This document shows positions 1-6,085 of a stretch of 8,459 nt of DNA, piece after piece. Under the pieces are notes generated by a model. That model was not told where the DNA came from. It worked only from the letters and a program-made list of their open reading frames with translations, and searched no databases. Position 1 is the first letter of the stretch. Every line of letters starts with the position of its first letter. This DNA comes from DAOUGC01 sp034429695. GTDB taxonomy: Bacteria; Chloroflexota; Anaerolineae; Anaerolineales; Anaerolineaceae. The position numbers and the translations under genes were made by a program. The stretch is taken from contig DAOUGC010000039.1 in the NCBI GenBank assembly GCA_034429695.1, positions 1 to 8,459 on the forward strand, written 5' to 3'.

Positions 1-155
1 GCGCTCATCGCCAGATAAATTACCCCAAACGCCAGTGTAACCACCGCATCCATGGTGACAACGCCGGTGTCCATCGGCATGGAAAGACCACCCAACAGGT
101 GCAAACCGCCGCTGGCCAACAGCAGCCCGGCAGCGAGCTTCTGGAGTGTTGACAT
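1..155 (-). CDS. Partial small membrane protein (N-terminus only)
   Basis: The reading frame is open from an ATG at 155-153 to the left edge of the window: 51 codons are visible and the end is missing. A textbook ribosome site (AGGAGG, read on the minus strand, about 6 bases before the ATG) fixes the start. The visible protein begins MSTLQKLAAGLLLASGGLHL and is almost wholly hydrophobic. It shows one helix at about residues 5-23, a short polar turn (MPMDTG), and the start of a second helix at about residues 33-50. It looks like a small integral membrane protein of two or more helices; the first helix could alternatively be read as a signal sequence. The family is not recognised and no function is proposed. 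It is transcribed away from the VOC gene at 364. Confidence 0.72.
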   Translation of the reverse strand, partial: MSTLQKLAAGLLLASGGLHLLGGLSMPMDTGVVTMDAVVTLAFGVIYLAMS

Positions 156-363
156 GCTACCCCTCCTGGTTCCTCAATTGACCGAAACCTGACCCTTCAC
201 CGCGCAAGTTCGCCGCGAAGGCACATCCATCCCCCGTGAAATCCTTTACGTCATTCAAGCATAGCGCGTTTCATCCCACCGGGCAAGCAGCAAAACAGCT
301 TTGTTTCCATCCGGCGCGCAGGTATAATCAAACCAACCTCACTTGGCACAGGAGAAACACCCG
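156..363. other. Divergent intergenic region
   Basis: This 208-base gap separates the minus-strand membrane protein gene from the plus-strand VOC gene. It holds the ribosome site of the former (about 161-167) and the promoter and ribosome site of the latter (301-354). Between about 170 and 300 no further gene or convincing structure is visible. On the minus strand GGTCA occurs twice with an 11-base period just upstream of the membrane gene, too weak to call an operator. Confidence 0.6.
301..328 (+). promoter_or_regulatory. Probable sigma-70-type promoter of the VOC gene
   Basis: A perfect -10 hexamer TATAAT lies at 323-328. A partial -35 (TTGTTT, 3 of 6 consensus bases) lies at 301-306, with 16 bases between them. 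Transcription would start near 335, giving a short leader of about 30 bases before the ATG at 364 and including the AGGAG ribosome site at 350-354. The -10 match is strong and the -35 match is weak. Confidence 0.55.
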
Positions 364-741
364 ATGGCTGGAGAATTTCGTTTCATGTTCACCGCGCGCG
401 ATTACGCCAAATCAGTCGCCTTCTACCGCGATGACCTGGCTCTGCCGCTCGATCACGACTGGGATTACGGCCCCTCAGACCGGGGCAGCGTGTTTGCGGC
501 TGGCGGCGGCAAGGTCGAGATCTTCGGTGCGGCGGATGACGCCCCCTACACCGCACCGGTTGGCATCGGAATGTTGATCGAAGTGGACGACGCCGACGCA
601 TGGCACCGCCGTGCAGTGGAGCGCGGGTTGACCGTGGTACAACCGCCCACCAGCTTCCCGTGGGGCCACCGTGTGCTGCGCCTGATGGACCCTGACGGCA
701 TCGTGGTTTCGCTGTTCTCGTTCATCCCCGCCGATCATTAG
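364..741 (+). CDS. VOC (glyoxalase/bleomycin-resistance fold) family protein
   Basis: This 125-residue protein has the vicinal oxygen chelate fold of paired beta-alpha-beta-beta-beta modules. The N-terminal half carries the family hallmark YAKSVAFYRDDLALPL (residues 14-29). The C-terminal half carries DADAWHRRAVERGL (76-89) and PWGHRVLRLMDPDG (99-112), the usual end of such proteins. The length is normal for a single-chain VOC protein, which typically dimerises in the cytoplasm. ATG 364 is chosen because AGGAG lies 9 bases upstream; an in-frame TTG at 343 would place that ribosome site inside the gene. The usual metal-ligand positions look altered: the C-terminal strand reads VVSLF (Ser116) where metalloenzymes have Glu, and the first strand has no His or Gln in the expected place. 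A binding or resistance-type role is therefore as likely as an enzymatic one. The substrate cannot be told. It is monocistronic with its own promoter. Confidence 0.88.
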   Translation: MAGEFRFMFTARDYAKSVAFYRDDLALPLDHDWDYGPSDRGSVFAAGGGKVEIFGAADDAPYTAPVGIGMLIEVDDADAWHRRAVERGLTVVQPPTSFPWGHRVLRLMDPDGIVVSLFSFIPADH

Positions 742-752
742 CCCTGCATGGC

Positions 753-770
753 AGTGGTCTCCAGACCGCT
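753..770 (+). terminator. Small hairpin just after the VOC gene
   Basis: AGTGGTC (753-759) pairs with GACCGCT (764-770), with one G-T pair, around a TCCA loop. It begins 12 bases after the VOC stop codon. No T-run follows directly (the next T-rich stretch is 801-810), so it is at best a weak or factor-assisted terminator or an mRNA end-protecting stem. Confidence 0.3.
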
Positions 771-853
771 TGCGCCGGTTTATGTATCCGGTGTGGGCGG
801 TTGTTGTTTTAAACCATCCCCATCCCAGGTGTCGTTACCCCATGAAATGGCTA

Positions 854-880
854 TTTTTTTTATCAGTATGTTGTATACTG
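854..880 (+). promoter_or_regulatory. Palindrome over a -10-like box upstream of the flippase-like gene
   Basis: CAGTAT (864-869) and ATACTG (875-880) form a perfect 6-base inverted repeat with a 5-base centre. The right half contains a good -10 candidate, TATACT (874-879). A run of eight T (854-861) lies just upstream; no good -35 is visible at normal spacing. A palindrome covering the -10 is the usual geometry of a repressor operator, so this may be a regulated promoter with a leader of about 80 bases before the ATG at 965. The regulator is not in the window. Both the promoter and the operator reading are inferences from pattern alone. Confidence 0.4.
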
Positions 881-964
881 GCAGGAGAGTTTAATCCCGA
901 CCTTTCCCCACAACCCAATTTGATCCACCACCGGCGGTGACACCGCGCCCCTGAGGATGCATCC

Positions 965-3514
965 ATGCGAAAACTGATCCCCCTGTTCCTGATGGTATGG
1001 CTGGTCATTCCCTTCCATTCGGTTGTGGCTGCCCCGCAGCCCGTGTCGGTTTATTATGAAGGTGCGGATGGCGGCGTAAAAACCGCGCTGGACCTGTGCG
1101 ATACCTGCAGCCTGACGAGCGACATGGCCGCTGCTGATGTGCTGGTACTGAATGGATCGCTTAAAGATTCTGCCGCCGTGCAGCAGCGTTTGCAGGCTGG
1201 CGCTGGATTGGTGATGATCCTGTCGGACGGCGTGCGCGCTGAAGACCTGTCCGCCGTGCTGGGTCAGCCCGTGACGCTCAGCGCAGGCCCCGATGAGCAG
1301 GCTGCCAGCCTGGCGGTGACTGCCGGTGACGACCCCGTGCAGACCGGTATCAACTGGAGCAGTGCGCCGCAGGTGCGTGAACGGGTAATCCTGCAGGGCG
1401 GCAGCTTCACCACCCTGGTGGAGAGCTTCGAAGATAAAACCGGTCTGCTGCTGGCGCATACCGACCTGCCGGTGTATGTATTCACCCCTGCCCTTGGCGA
1501 TGAAAATCATCAATTTCAGGAATGGGCATACTTTAACTACCTGATCCACCACCTCGCCGTGCGCGCTGGCGGCGGTGAACCGGCAAGTTTTGCTGACTAC
1601 CCCGGTTCGCCCGTACCCCACAACGCCGAACGCCTGTCGCTCGGGCTGTTGCTGCTGGGTGTGTTGATCCTTGCGATCAGCGCCTACATTCTGGTGCGCC
1701 GTTACAGCCGCGCCCACCCCGAGGCGCTCGACCGGCTGGTGATCGACCCCTCAAAGTTTAAGTTGCGCGAGATCGGCACGGATTGGGAGGAGATCGGCTT
1801 TCACCGGCCACTGGGCGGCTTCTTCATGGCGCTGTTCTTCGGCATCCTGCTGTTTGTGCCGTTGATCATCTACCAGAATCTGATCCTGCCGGTGTACATC
1901 CTGCCTTCGGCGCAGGCGCTTGGCATCTGGGGCAGGGTGACGCAATTCTTCAACCTGATCTGGTTGTTTTTTGACATGGGCACCAGCGTGGCTTTCATTA
2001 AATTCTTCTCGCAGTACCGTGTCAAAGACCCGCGCCGCGGTGTGCTGTACGGGCAGGTGTTTGTATGGTGGCAGGCCATTTCAGGCGCGGTGCAGGTGGC
2101 ACTGCTGCTGATGCTGGCTGGCACGTTTGCACCGCGCACAGCTTATGCCATCTACACCTGGAGTGTGATCATCCACACCGCCATCCAGCTCCCCGGTTTT
2201 TACCAGGTGATGCGCCACTCGCTCACCGCACTGCAGCGTTTTGACTACGCCCAGATCCTCGACCTGGGGCTGGCGTTGATCTTCCCCATGCTCACCCAGC
2301 CGGTGTTTGTCACCATCATGGTGGCATGGGGCAATACCCACCCGGTGTTTGGCCCATCCATGGGCGGTGTGATCGGCATGGGGCTGGCAGCATACGCCGC
2401 CGAGGCGCTGACCTTTGTAATCGGCCTGTGGCTGTTCAGGCGGCTGGGGTACAACGCCAAAGTATTCTTCATGGCGCACTTTGACTGGTCCACCATCAAA
2501 GAATCCTTCCGCTTTGGCGTGTTTGACATGCTCGGTTCGGCGGCGTGGGGCGCAGGCCAGGCGCTTGAAATTCTGATCACCCAGGCGCGGCTGGTTAATT
2601 ACGCCGAAATCTGGGGCAACTGGATGCTGGCGCAGAACTTTGTGTATGCCTACAACGTGCTGGCAACGCTATACAACAATCTCATGCCGTCCATCTCCGA
2701 AGCCATCTCACACGGACGGCGGGTGCTCAGCCAGTTCTACTCCGCCATGGCGTACAAATGGGGCGGGCTGATCTCGGCCATGCTGCTGGCGGAACTACTG
2801 GCGGTGGCTGACCGCTTCATCCTGGGCGCTTCGGGGCCTGAATTTGTGCGCGCAGCGGCTTACGCCACGCCGTTGTTGATCTGGGGAGCGGTGCAGTATC
2901 CCTCCTGGGTGGGCGATAATGTGCAGCGCGGCGCCAACCGTCCCTGGTTGATCTTCACCATGGTGGGGCTGGAACAGGTGATCCGTGTTGCCCTGGCCTG
3001 GGTGCTGCTGCCCACGCTGCAAATCAACGCCCTGATCATTGCTTATATCGTGGGCATCATGATCAAAAACGTGGTGGCTTACCTGCTCAATCACCGCCTG
3101 TGTTACCCGCAGCGCTTCTACGTGTGGCAATCCTTGATCGCCCCGCTGCTGGCCGGCGCCGTGCATTACGGCGTGCTGCGCCTGATCAGCGGGTGGCTGT
3201 GGCAGGGCGACCAGGTCTCCAGCATCCTGATCTTCTTCATTGCCATCCTGCCTTCCTACCCGCTGTATGCCTTCTTCTACGGGCTGTTCGGCGGCTGGGA
3301 CAACGACACGCTGGAGGACACACGCAAGGCAGTGGGGCTGAGCGGCTTTACCCGCCCCATGGCCTGGTTGTTCTGGCGCTGCACTGCGCTGGGGGCGCGC
3401 TTCAGCCCGCTGCACGGGCGCTTCCCCATCAGCCTGTACCCGGCAGCCATGCAGGAGGCAAACGATCTGGAGACCGAGCGCGTCTCACTGCTGCAGGGTG
3501 AACAGGGCGCTTAA
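965..3514 (+). CDS. Exported-domain/MOP-superfamily flippase-like membrane protein
   Basis: This is an 849-residue inner-membrane protein. Residues 1-23 are a signal peptide (positive MRK, hydrophobic core, VVAAP cleavage region). Residues 24-220 form an extracytoplasmic alpha/beta domain with strands such as ADVLVLNG (57-64) and GLVMILSDG (81-89), and a C-terminal HQFQEWAYFNYLIHHLA stretch. The pattern resembles the glutamine-amidotransferase-like fold found in membrane-anchored bacterial proteins, without a recognisable catalytic triad. It has a CxxC (C44, C47). One anchor helix (224-244) and a basic cytoplasmic linker follow. Residues 283-780 contain about a dozen helices with charged loops, resembling polysaccharide flippases and other MOP-family lipid-linked sugar exporters. 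A 70-residue cytoplasmic tail ends the protein. Typical Wzx flippases are about 400-500 residues, so the N-terminal 280 residues are an addition. GAGG at 953-956, 8 bases before the ATG, supports the start. Likely role: export of a lipid-linked glycan or other lipid across the membrane. The substrate is unknown and the family call rests on topology and general resemblance. Confidence 0.75.
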   Translation: MRKLIPLFLMVWLVIPFHSVVAAPQPVSVYYEGADGGVKTALDLCDTCSLTSDMAAADVLVLNGSLKDSAAVQQRLQAGAGLVMILSDGVRAEDLSAVLGQPVTLSAGPDEQAASLAVTAGDDPVQTGINWSSAPQVRERVILQGGSFTTLVESFEDKTGLLLAHTDLPVYVFTPALGDENHQFQEWAYFNYLIHHLAVRAGGGEPASFADYPGSPVPHNAERLSLGLLLLGVLILAISAYILVRRYSRAHPEALDRLVIDPSKFKLREIGTDWEEIGFHRPLGGFFMALFFGILLFVPLIIYQNLILPVYILPSAQALGIWGRVTQFFNLIWLFFDMGTSVAFIKFFSQYRVKDPRRGVLYGQVFVWWQAISGAVQVALLLMLAGTFAPRTAYAIYTWSVIIHTAIQLPGFYQVMRHSLTALQRFDYAQILDLGLALIFPMLTQPVFVTIMVAWGNTHPVFGPSMGGVIGMGLAAYAAEALTFVIGLWLFRRLGYNAKVFFMAHFDWSTIKESFRFGVFDMLGSAAWGAGQALEILITQARLVNYAEIWGNWMLAQNFVYAYNVLATLYNNLMPSISEAISHGRRVLSQFYSAMAYKWGGLISAMLLAELLAVADRFILGASGPEFVRAAAYATPLLIWGAVQYPSWVGDNVQRGANRPWLIFTMVGLEQVIRVALAWVLLPTLQINALIIAYIVGIMIKNVVAYLLNHRLCYPQRFYVWQSLIAPLLAGAVHYGVLRLISGWLWQGDQVSSILIFFIAILPSYPLYAFFYGLFGGWDNDTLEDTRKAVGLSGFTRPMAWLFWRCTALGARFSPLHGRFPISLYPAAMQEANDLETERVSLLQGEQGA

Positions 3515-3558
3515 AAGCAAAAGAATCACATACTTTTCACACCTTCTTTATTAAAAAT

Positions 3559-3593
3559 ATACGCCTCATCCTTTAAGATAGGGATGGGCGTAT
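3559..3593 (+). terminator. Bulged 12-bp hairpin between flippase-like gene and the next operon
   Basis: ATACGCC (3559-3565) pairs with GGCGTAT (3587-3593), and CATCC (3567-3571) pairs with GGATG (3582-3586), leaving one bulged T (3566) and a 10-base loop. It starts 45 bases after the stop of the large membrane protein. The plus-strand tail is TATTCCCTGTT, poor for an intrinsic terminator, whereas on the minus strand the stem is followed by ATATTTTTAAT. It may be an inefficient terminator of the upstream gene or a leader or operator structure of the downstream operon, whose start codon is 54 bases away. Its loop also contains TAAGAT (3574-3579), a 4-of-6 match to a -10 box. Confidence 0.42.
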
Positions 3594-3647
3594 TCCCTGT
3601 TACGCATGGGTGGTTTATTGCATTCTTTATCCAAATGGGATGGTGGC

Positions 3648-4574
3648 ATGACTGACAAACCCGTACTTCGAATTGGACATTTACCCATCACCGATCACCT
3701 GATCCTGGGTGTCACGGTGGACAAGCTCTCCCGGGGCGCTGAAACCTTCACCAGTGGTCAACTGGAGGCCAAACCCTACCGCGGGTGGAACCCGCTGGCT
3801 GATGATTTGAAGCAGGGCAATCTGGACGGCGCGTGCATTCTGGCACCGCTGGCCATGGAAGCCTTCAACGCCGGCCAACCGCTGCGTTTGCTGTTGCAAA
3901 CGCATAAATCAGGCTCAACCCTGATCAAAAACAAGCGCGCCAATATCAAAGATTTTGGCGACTTCAAGGGGCGCTCGATCTTGATCCCTCATTACCTTTC
4001 GGTGCACCATCTGCTGTTCGACCGGCTGATGCGCGAGCAGGGGCTTGAAGTGGGTGCGGGCAAGGACATCATCTTCGACGTCGTTGCACCTTCTGACATT
4101 CCTGAGATTCTGGAATGGGATGAGAAGGGTAGTGTGGGCGGTTTCATCGTCGCCGAGCCATTCGGCACCCAGGTGGTCAAGGCTGGCTGGGGCGAGGAAC
4201 TTGCCATGTCGCGCGATATCTGGCCCGATCACCCGTGCTGCGTGCTGGTGATGCGCGAAGAAACCGTGCAGCGCCACCCCGAAGCCGTGCAGGAACTGGT
4301 CAACAGCCTGGTGGTTTCCGGCAGGTTCATCACCCAGAATCCGGCTGACGCCGCCCGCATCGGGGCCGGCTTCCTCAAGCAGGATGAAGACGTGGTCTAC
4401 ACGGTTCTGTCTGATCCAAAGCAGCGGGTGCGCATGGATCAGCTCTATCCGGTGATTGACGACTTTGAATACATTCAAAAATACATGACCAGCACCATTG
4501 AAGCCATGTCTGCGCGCATTGACCTTGAAAAATTCATCGATCCCTCCTTTGCCCGCACCGCTGGAGCAAGTTAG
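3648..4574 (+). CDS. NrtA/CmpA-type substrate-binding-like protein without signal peptide
   Basis: The 308-residue protein has the two-lobed periplasmic-binding fold of the NMT1/nitrate-sulfonate-taurine binding group. Recognisable stretches are IGHLPITDH (9-17), the domain-one segment ILAPLAMEAFNAGQPLRLL (64-82), FKGRSILIPH (106-115), VAEPFGTQVVKAGWGEEL (168-185) and DIWPDHPCCVLVMRE (190-204). The last two match the AEPW...DIWPxHPC pattern of NrtA/CmpA-like proteins. ATG 3648 is preferred because the family homology begins at once after it. The upstream in-frame ATG 3606 has no ribosome site and adds 14 unrelated residues; the GGTGG at 3642-3646 is only a weak site. With either start there is no signal peptide or lipobox, so the protein should stay in the cytoplasm unless another route exists. 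No permease or ATPase gene is present. It is followed after 12 bases by a rhodanese gene, forming an operon. The ligand is unknown; a small anion or sulfur compound is suggested by the neighbour only. It is His-rich around 115-121. Confidence 0.8.
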   Translation: MTDKPVLRIGHLPITDHLILGVTVDKLSRGAETFTSGQLEAKPYRGWNPLADDLKQGNLDGACILAPLAMEAFNAGQPLRLLLQTHKSGSTLIKNKRANIKDFGDFKGRSILIPHYLSVHHLLFDRLMREQGLEVGAGKDIIFDVVAPSDIPEILEWDEKGSVGGFIVAEPFGTQVVKAGWGEELAMSRDIWPDHPCCVLVMREETVQRHPEAVQELVNSLVVSGRFITQNPADAARIGAGFLKQDEDVVYTVLSDPKQRVRMDQLYPVIDDFEYIQKYMTSTIEAMSARIDLEKFIDPSFARTAGAS

Positions 4575-4586
4575 GGCAACCCGGTG

Positions 4587-5453
4587 ATGAAAGCTCCCGA
4601 CGCCAGTGAATGGTTGATCTCACCGGAACAACTCGCGCAGGAACTGACTGACCCCGGCCTGCTGCTGGTGGATACGCGCGATGAAGCAGTTTATTTGCGT
4701 GCGCACATCCCTGGCGCGGTGAACATTCAAGACATCTTCTACTATCTTTGCACACCAGAAACCGGTGGGCTGCCAGGCATGGCGGCCCACTTTGCATCCC
4801 TGTTCGGCCAGGCAGGGTTGTCTTCGCATCAGCGCGTGGTGATGTACGAGGATGCCCACGACAACGGCTACGGAAAGTCCTGCCGGGGGTGGCTGTTAAT
4901 GCAATTCCTCGGACATGCCCGCGTGCAGGTGTTGCACGGGGGCTTTCAGGGCTGGAAGGTGGCCGGGCTGCCGCTTGAAAGCGACCCCGTGGTGGGCACC
5001 CCCACCCGAGTGCAGGCTGACATCCACTCCGGGCACATCATCGGCACCGATGAAATGCTGGCACGGCTGACCGACCCCGATACCGTGATTGTGGATTGCC
5101 GCGACTACGCCGAATGGCTGGGGGCAAACTCATCCCCCTACGGTTACGATTACTGTCCGCGCAAGGGGCGCATCCCCGGCGCGGTGTGGCTGGAGTGGTA
5201 CCGCCTGCTTGAACACCACAACCGTGTGGCCTGGTTCCGCTCCAGCGACGAGATCCGCGCCATGTGCGAACCACTGGGCATCACCCCGGACAAGCGCATC
5301 GTGGTGTACTGCTTCAAGGGCGCGCGCGCCAGCAACATGGTCATGGCGCTGCGCCGCTGCGGCTACCCGAACGTGGTCAATTACATGCCGTCATGGAATG
5401 AGTGGTCGCGCAACCCTGACCTGCCGGTGGACGAGGATTACCCCGAAGTTTAG
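4587..5453 (+). CDS. Two-domain rhodanese-type sulfurtransferase
   Basis: A 288-residue protein with tandem rhodanese domains, the normal size for thiosulfate or 3-mercaptopyruvate sulfurtransferases, which move a sulfane sulfur from a donor to cyanide, a thiol or a protein acceptor through a cysteine persulfide. The N-terminal domain (about 8-132) has LLLVDTRDEAVYLRAHIPGA (25-44) and HGGFQGWKVAGLPL, but the loop after VVMY begins with Glu88 instead of Cys, so it is catalytically silent as usual. The C-terminal domain (about 152-280) has VIVDCRDYAEW, RIPGAV and the active loop CFKGARA, with Cys242 the likely catalytic residue. The basic residues in that loop favour thiosulfate over mercaptopyruvate (inference from the CRKGVT versus CGSGVT difference in characterised enzymes). 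ATG 4587 follows an AGGG at 4573-4576; the GTG immediately before it (4584) is an alternative start. It is co-transcribed with the binding-protein-like gene (12-base gap) and ends at a strong terminator. There is no signal peptide, so it is cytoplasmic. Confidence 0.9.
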   Translation: MKAPDASEWLISPEQLAQELTDPGLLLVDTRDEAVYLRAHIPGAVNIQDIFYYLCTPETGGLPGMAAHFASLFGQAGLSSHQRVVMYEDAHDNGYGKSCRGWLLMQFLGHARVQVLHGGFQGWKVAGLPLESDPVVGTPTRVQADIHSGHIIGTDEMLARLTDPDTVIVDCRDYAEWLGANSSPYGYDYCPRKGRIPGAVWLEWYRLLEHHNRVAWFRSSDEIRAMCEPLGITPDKRIVVYCFKGARASNMVMALRRCGYPNVVNYMPSWNEWSRNPDLPVDEDYPEV

Positions 5454-5473
5454 GCTTTTGCCCATCAAGAATC

Positions 5474-5513
5474 CGGTCCCGAACGAAAAATCGTTCGGGA
5501 CCGTTTGATTTTG
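5474..5513 (+). terminator. Strong intrinsic terminator after the rhodanese gene
   Basis: A perfect 13-bp stem is formed by 5474-5486 (CGGTCCCGAACGA) and 5491-5503, closed by an AAAA tetraloop and followed by the T-rich tail TTTGATTTTG. It begins 21 bases after the rhodanese stop codon. Because the next gene (5553-5867) is convergent, the stem may also slow minus-strand transcription, though its minus-strand tail (GATTCTTGAT) is poorer. Confidence 0.93.
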
Positions 5514-5552
5514 CAATGGATCAGGCAGTGACCTGCCGAAGCGCTGAAGGCG

Positions 5553-5867
5553 CTACTCGTACACCACGGCTGTGCCGCTGGTGGATACCATCAACATGCT
5601 CTGCCCGATGGTTTCATAATCCAGGTCAACCGAGAGAATGGCGTTTGCGCCCAGCGCCTGAGCCTGATCAACCATCTCGCGGATGGCAATCTCTTTTGCC
5701 CTGCGCAGCTCGCTTTCATATTCAGCCGAGCGCCCGCCGACGATGTCTGTAATGGAAGCCATGAAGTCGCGGAAGATGTTGGCGCCCAGGATCGTCTCGC
5801 CGGTGACAATGCCCAGATAGCGCACAATGCGGCGGCCGTCAATTGAGGGGGTGGTTGAAACAATCAT
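5553..5867 (-). CDS. ybjQ: YbjQ/UPF0145 family protein
   Basis: The 104-residue protein, read on the minus strand from ATG at 5867-5865, matches the YbjQ/UPF0145 family (putative heavy-metal-binding domain) over its whole length. Hallmarks are MIVSTTPSIDGRRI at the start, LGIVTGETILGANIFRDF (18-35), the signature DIVGGRSAEYESELRRAKEIA (41-61) and ALGANAILSVDLDYETIG (71-88). E. coli YbjQ is about the same length, and solved family members are small ring-forming oligomers. The biochemical role is still not established despite the domain name. An AAAGGA ribosome site (5880-5875) lies 7 bases before the ATG. It is a single gene convergent with the rhodanese operon and divergent from dnaK. A 5-bp stem (5540-5554, AGCGC/GCGCT) overlaps its stop codon but has no T tail. 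Confidence 0.92.
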   Translation of the reverse strand: MIVSTTPSIDGRRIVRYLGIVTGETILGANIFRDFMASITDIVGGRSAEYESELRRAKEIAIREMVDQAQALGANAILSVDLDYETIGQSMLMVSTSGTAVVYE

Positions 5868-6085
5868 TTCATCATCCTTTCTGTATATGGCAATGATTTT
5901 ATCCCCAACCCGGCCTGCCAGCCTCAGTTAATCCGTGGTTCTGGCTGCCCGCTTATATACGAATCTTATGCTGCGTTAACATCCCTCTTGCATGCGCGGG
6001 GTATATTTTGAGTCAACCACAGGGCTGGGAAACCTCCGCCCTGGAAGAACTGCAACCGGAAAAGAACTTGGAAGGAGTAATTAAC
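5868..6085. promoter_or_regulatory. Divergent regulatory region between ybjQ and dnaK
   Basis: These 218 bases must drive both genes. Towards dnaK, TATATT (6002-6007) and TATATA (5954-5959) are -10-like. TTAACA (5976-5981) is a 5-of-6 -35 match but sits 20 bases from the first box, too far for a standard promoter. Towards ybjQ, the minus strand has TAAAAT (5901-5896), one mismatch from consensus, placed to give a short leader; its -35 is poor. No copy of the CIRCE operator (TTAGCACTC-N9-GAGTGCTAA) is visible, and no clear heat-shock sigma-32 box either. Promoter assignments are tentative. Confidence 0.4.
6020..6043 (+). other. Hairpin in the presumed dnaK leader
   Basis: CAGGGC (6020-6025) pairs with GCCCTG (6038-6043). 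With a one-base bulge the stem can continue inward with three more pairs (GGG 6027-6029 against TCC 6035-6037). It ends 42 bases before the dnaK ATG, so it does not cover the ribosome site at 6072-6077. The CTCC inside it (6034-6037) is complementary to the GGAG of that site, but only over four bases. It may stabilise the transcript; a regulatory role is speculation. Confidence 0.35.

Noticed and set aside
868..894. Eight-codon open frame (ATG 868 to TAA 894) as a leader peptide
   Set aside because: It overlaps the putative -10 box, so it would not be transcribed from that promoter, and it has no ribosome site.
863..1717. 284-codon open frame on the minus strand overlapping the start of the flippase-like gene
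   Set aside because: Its product is Gln/His-rich with no recognisable domain, and it lies antisense to a gene with a clear signal peptide and helices. It is a shadow of the plus-strand codon bias.
3606..3647. Earlier ATG for the binding-protein-like gene
   Set aside because: There is no ribosome site upstream, the 14 extra residues (MGGLLHSLSKWDGG) are not a signal peptide, and the family similarity begins at the ATG at 3648.
6008..6085. N-terminal extension of DnaK by 26 codons
   Set aside because: The strong AAGGAG site and the universal MAKIIGIDLGTTNS start place the true start at 6086.
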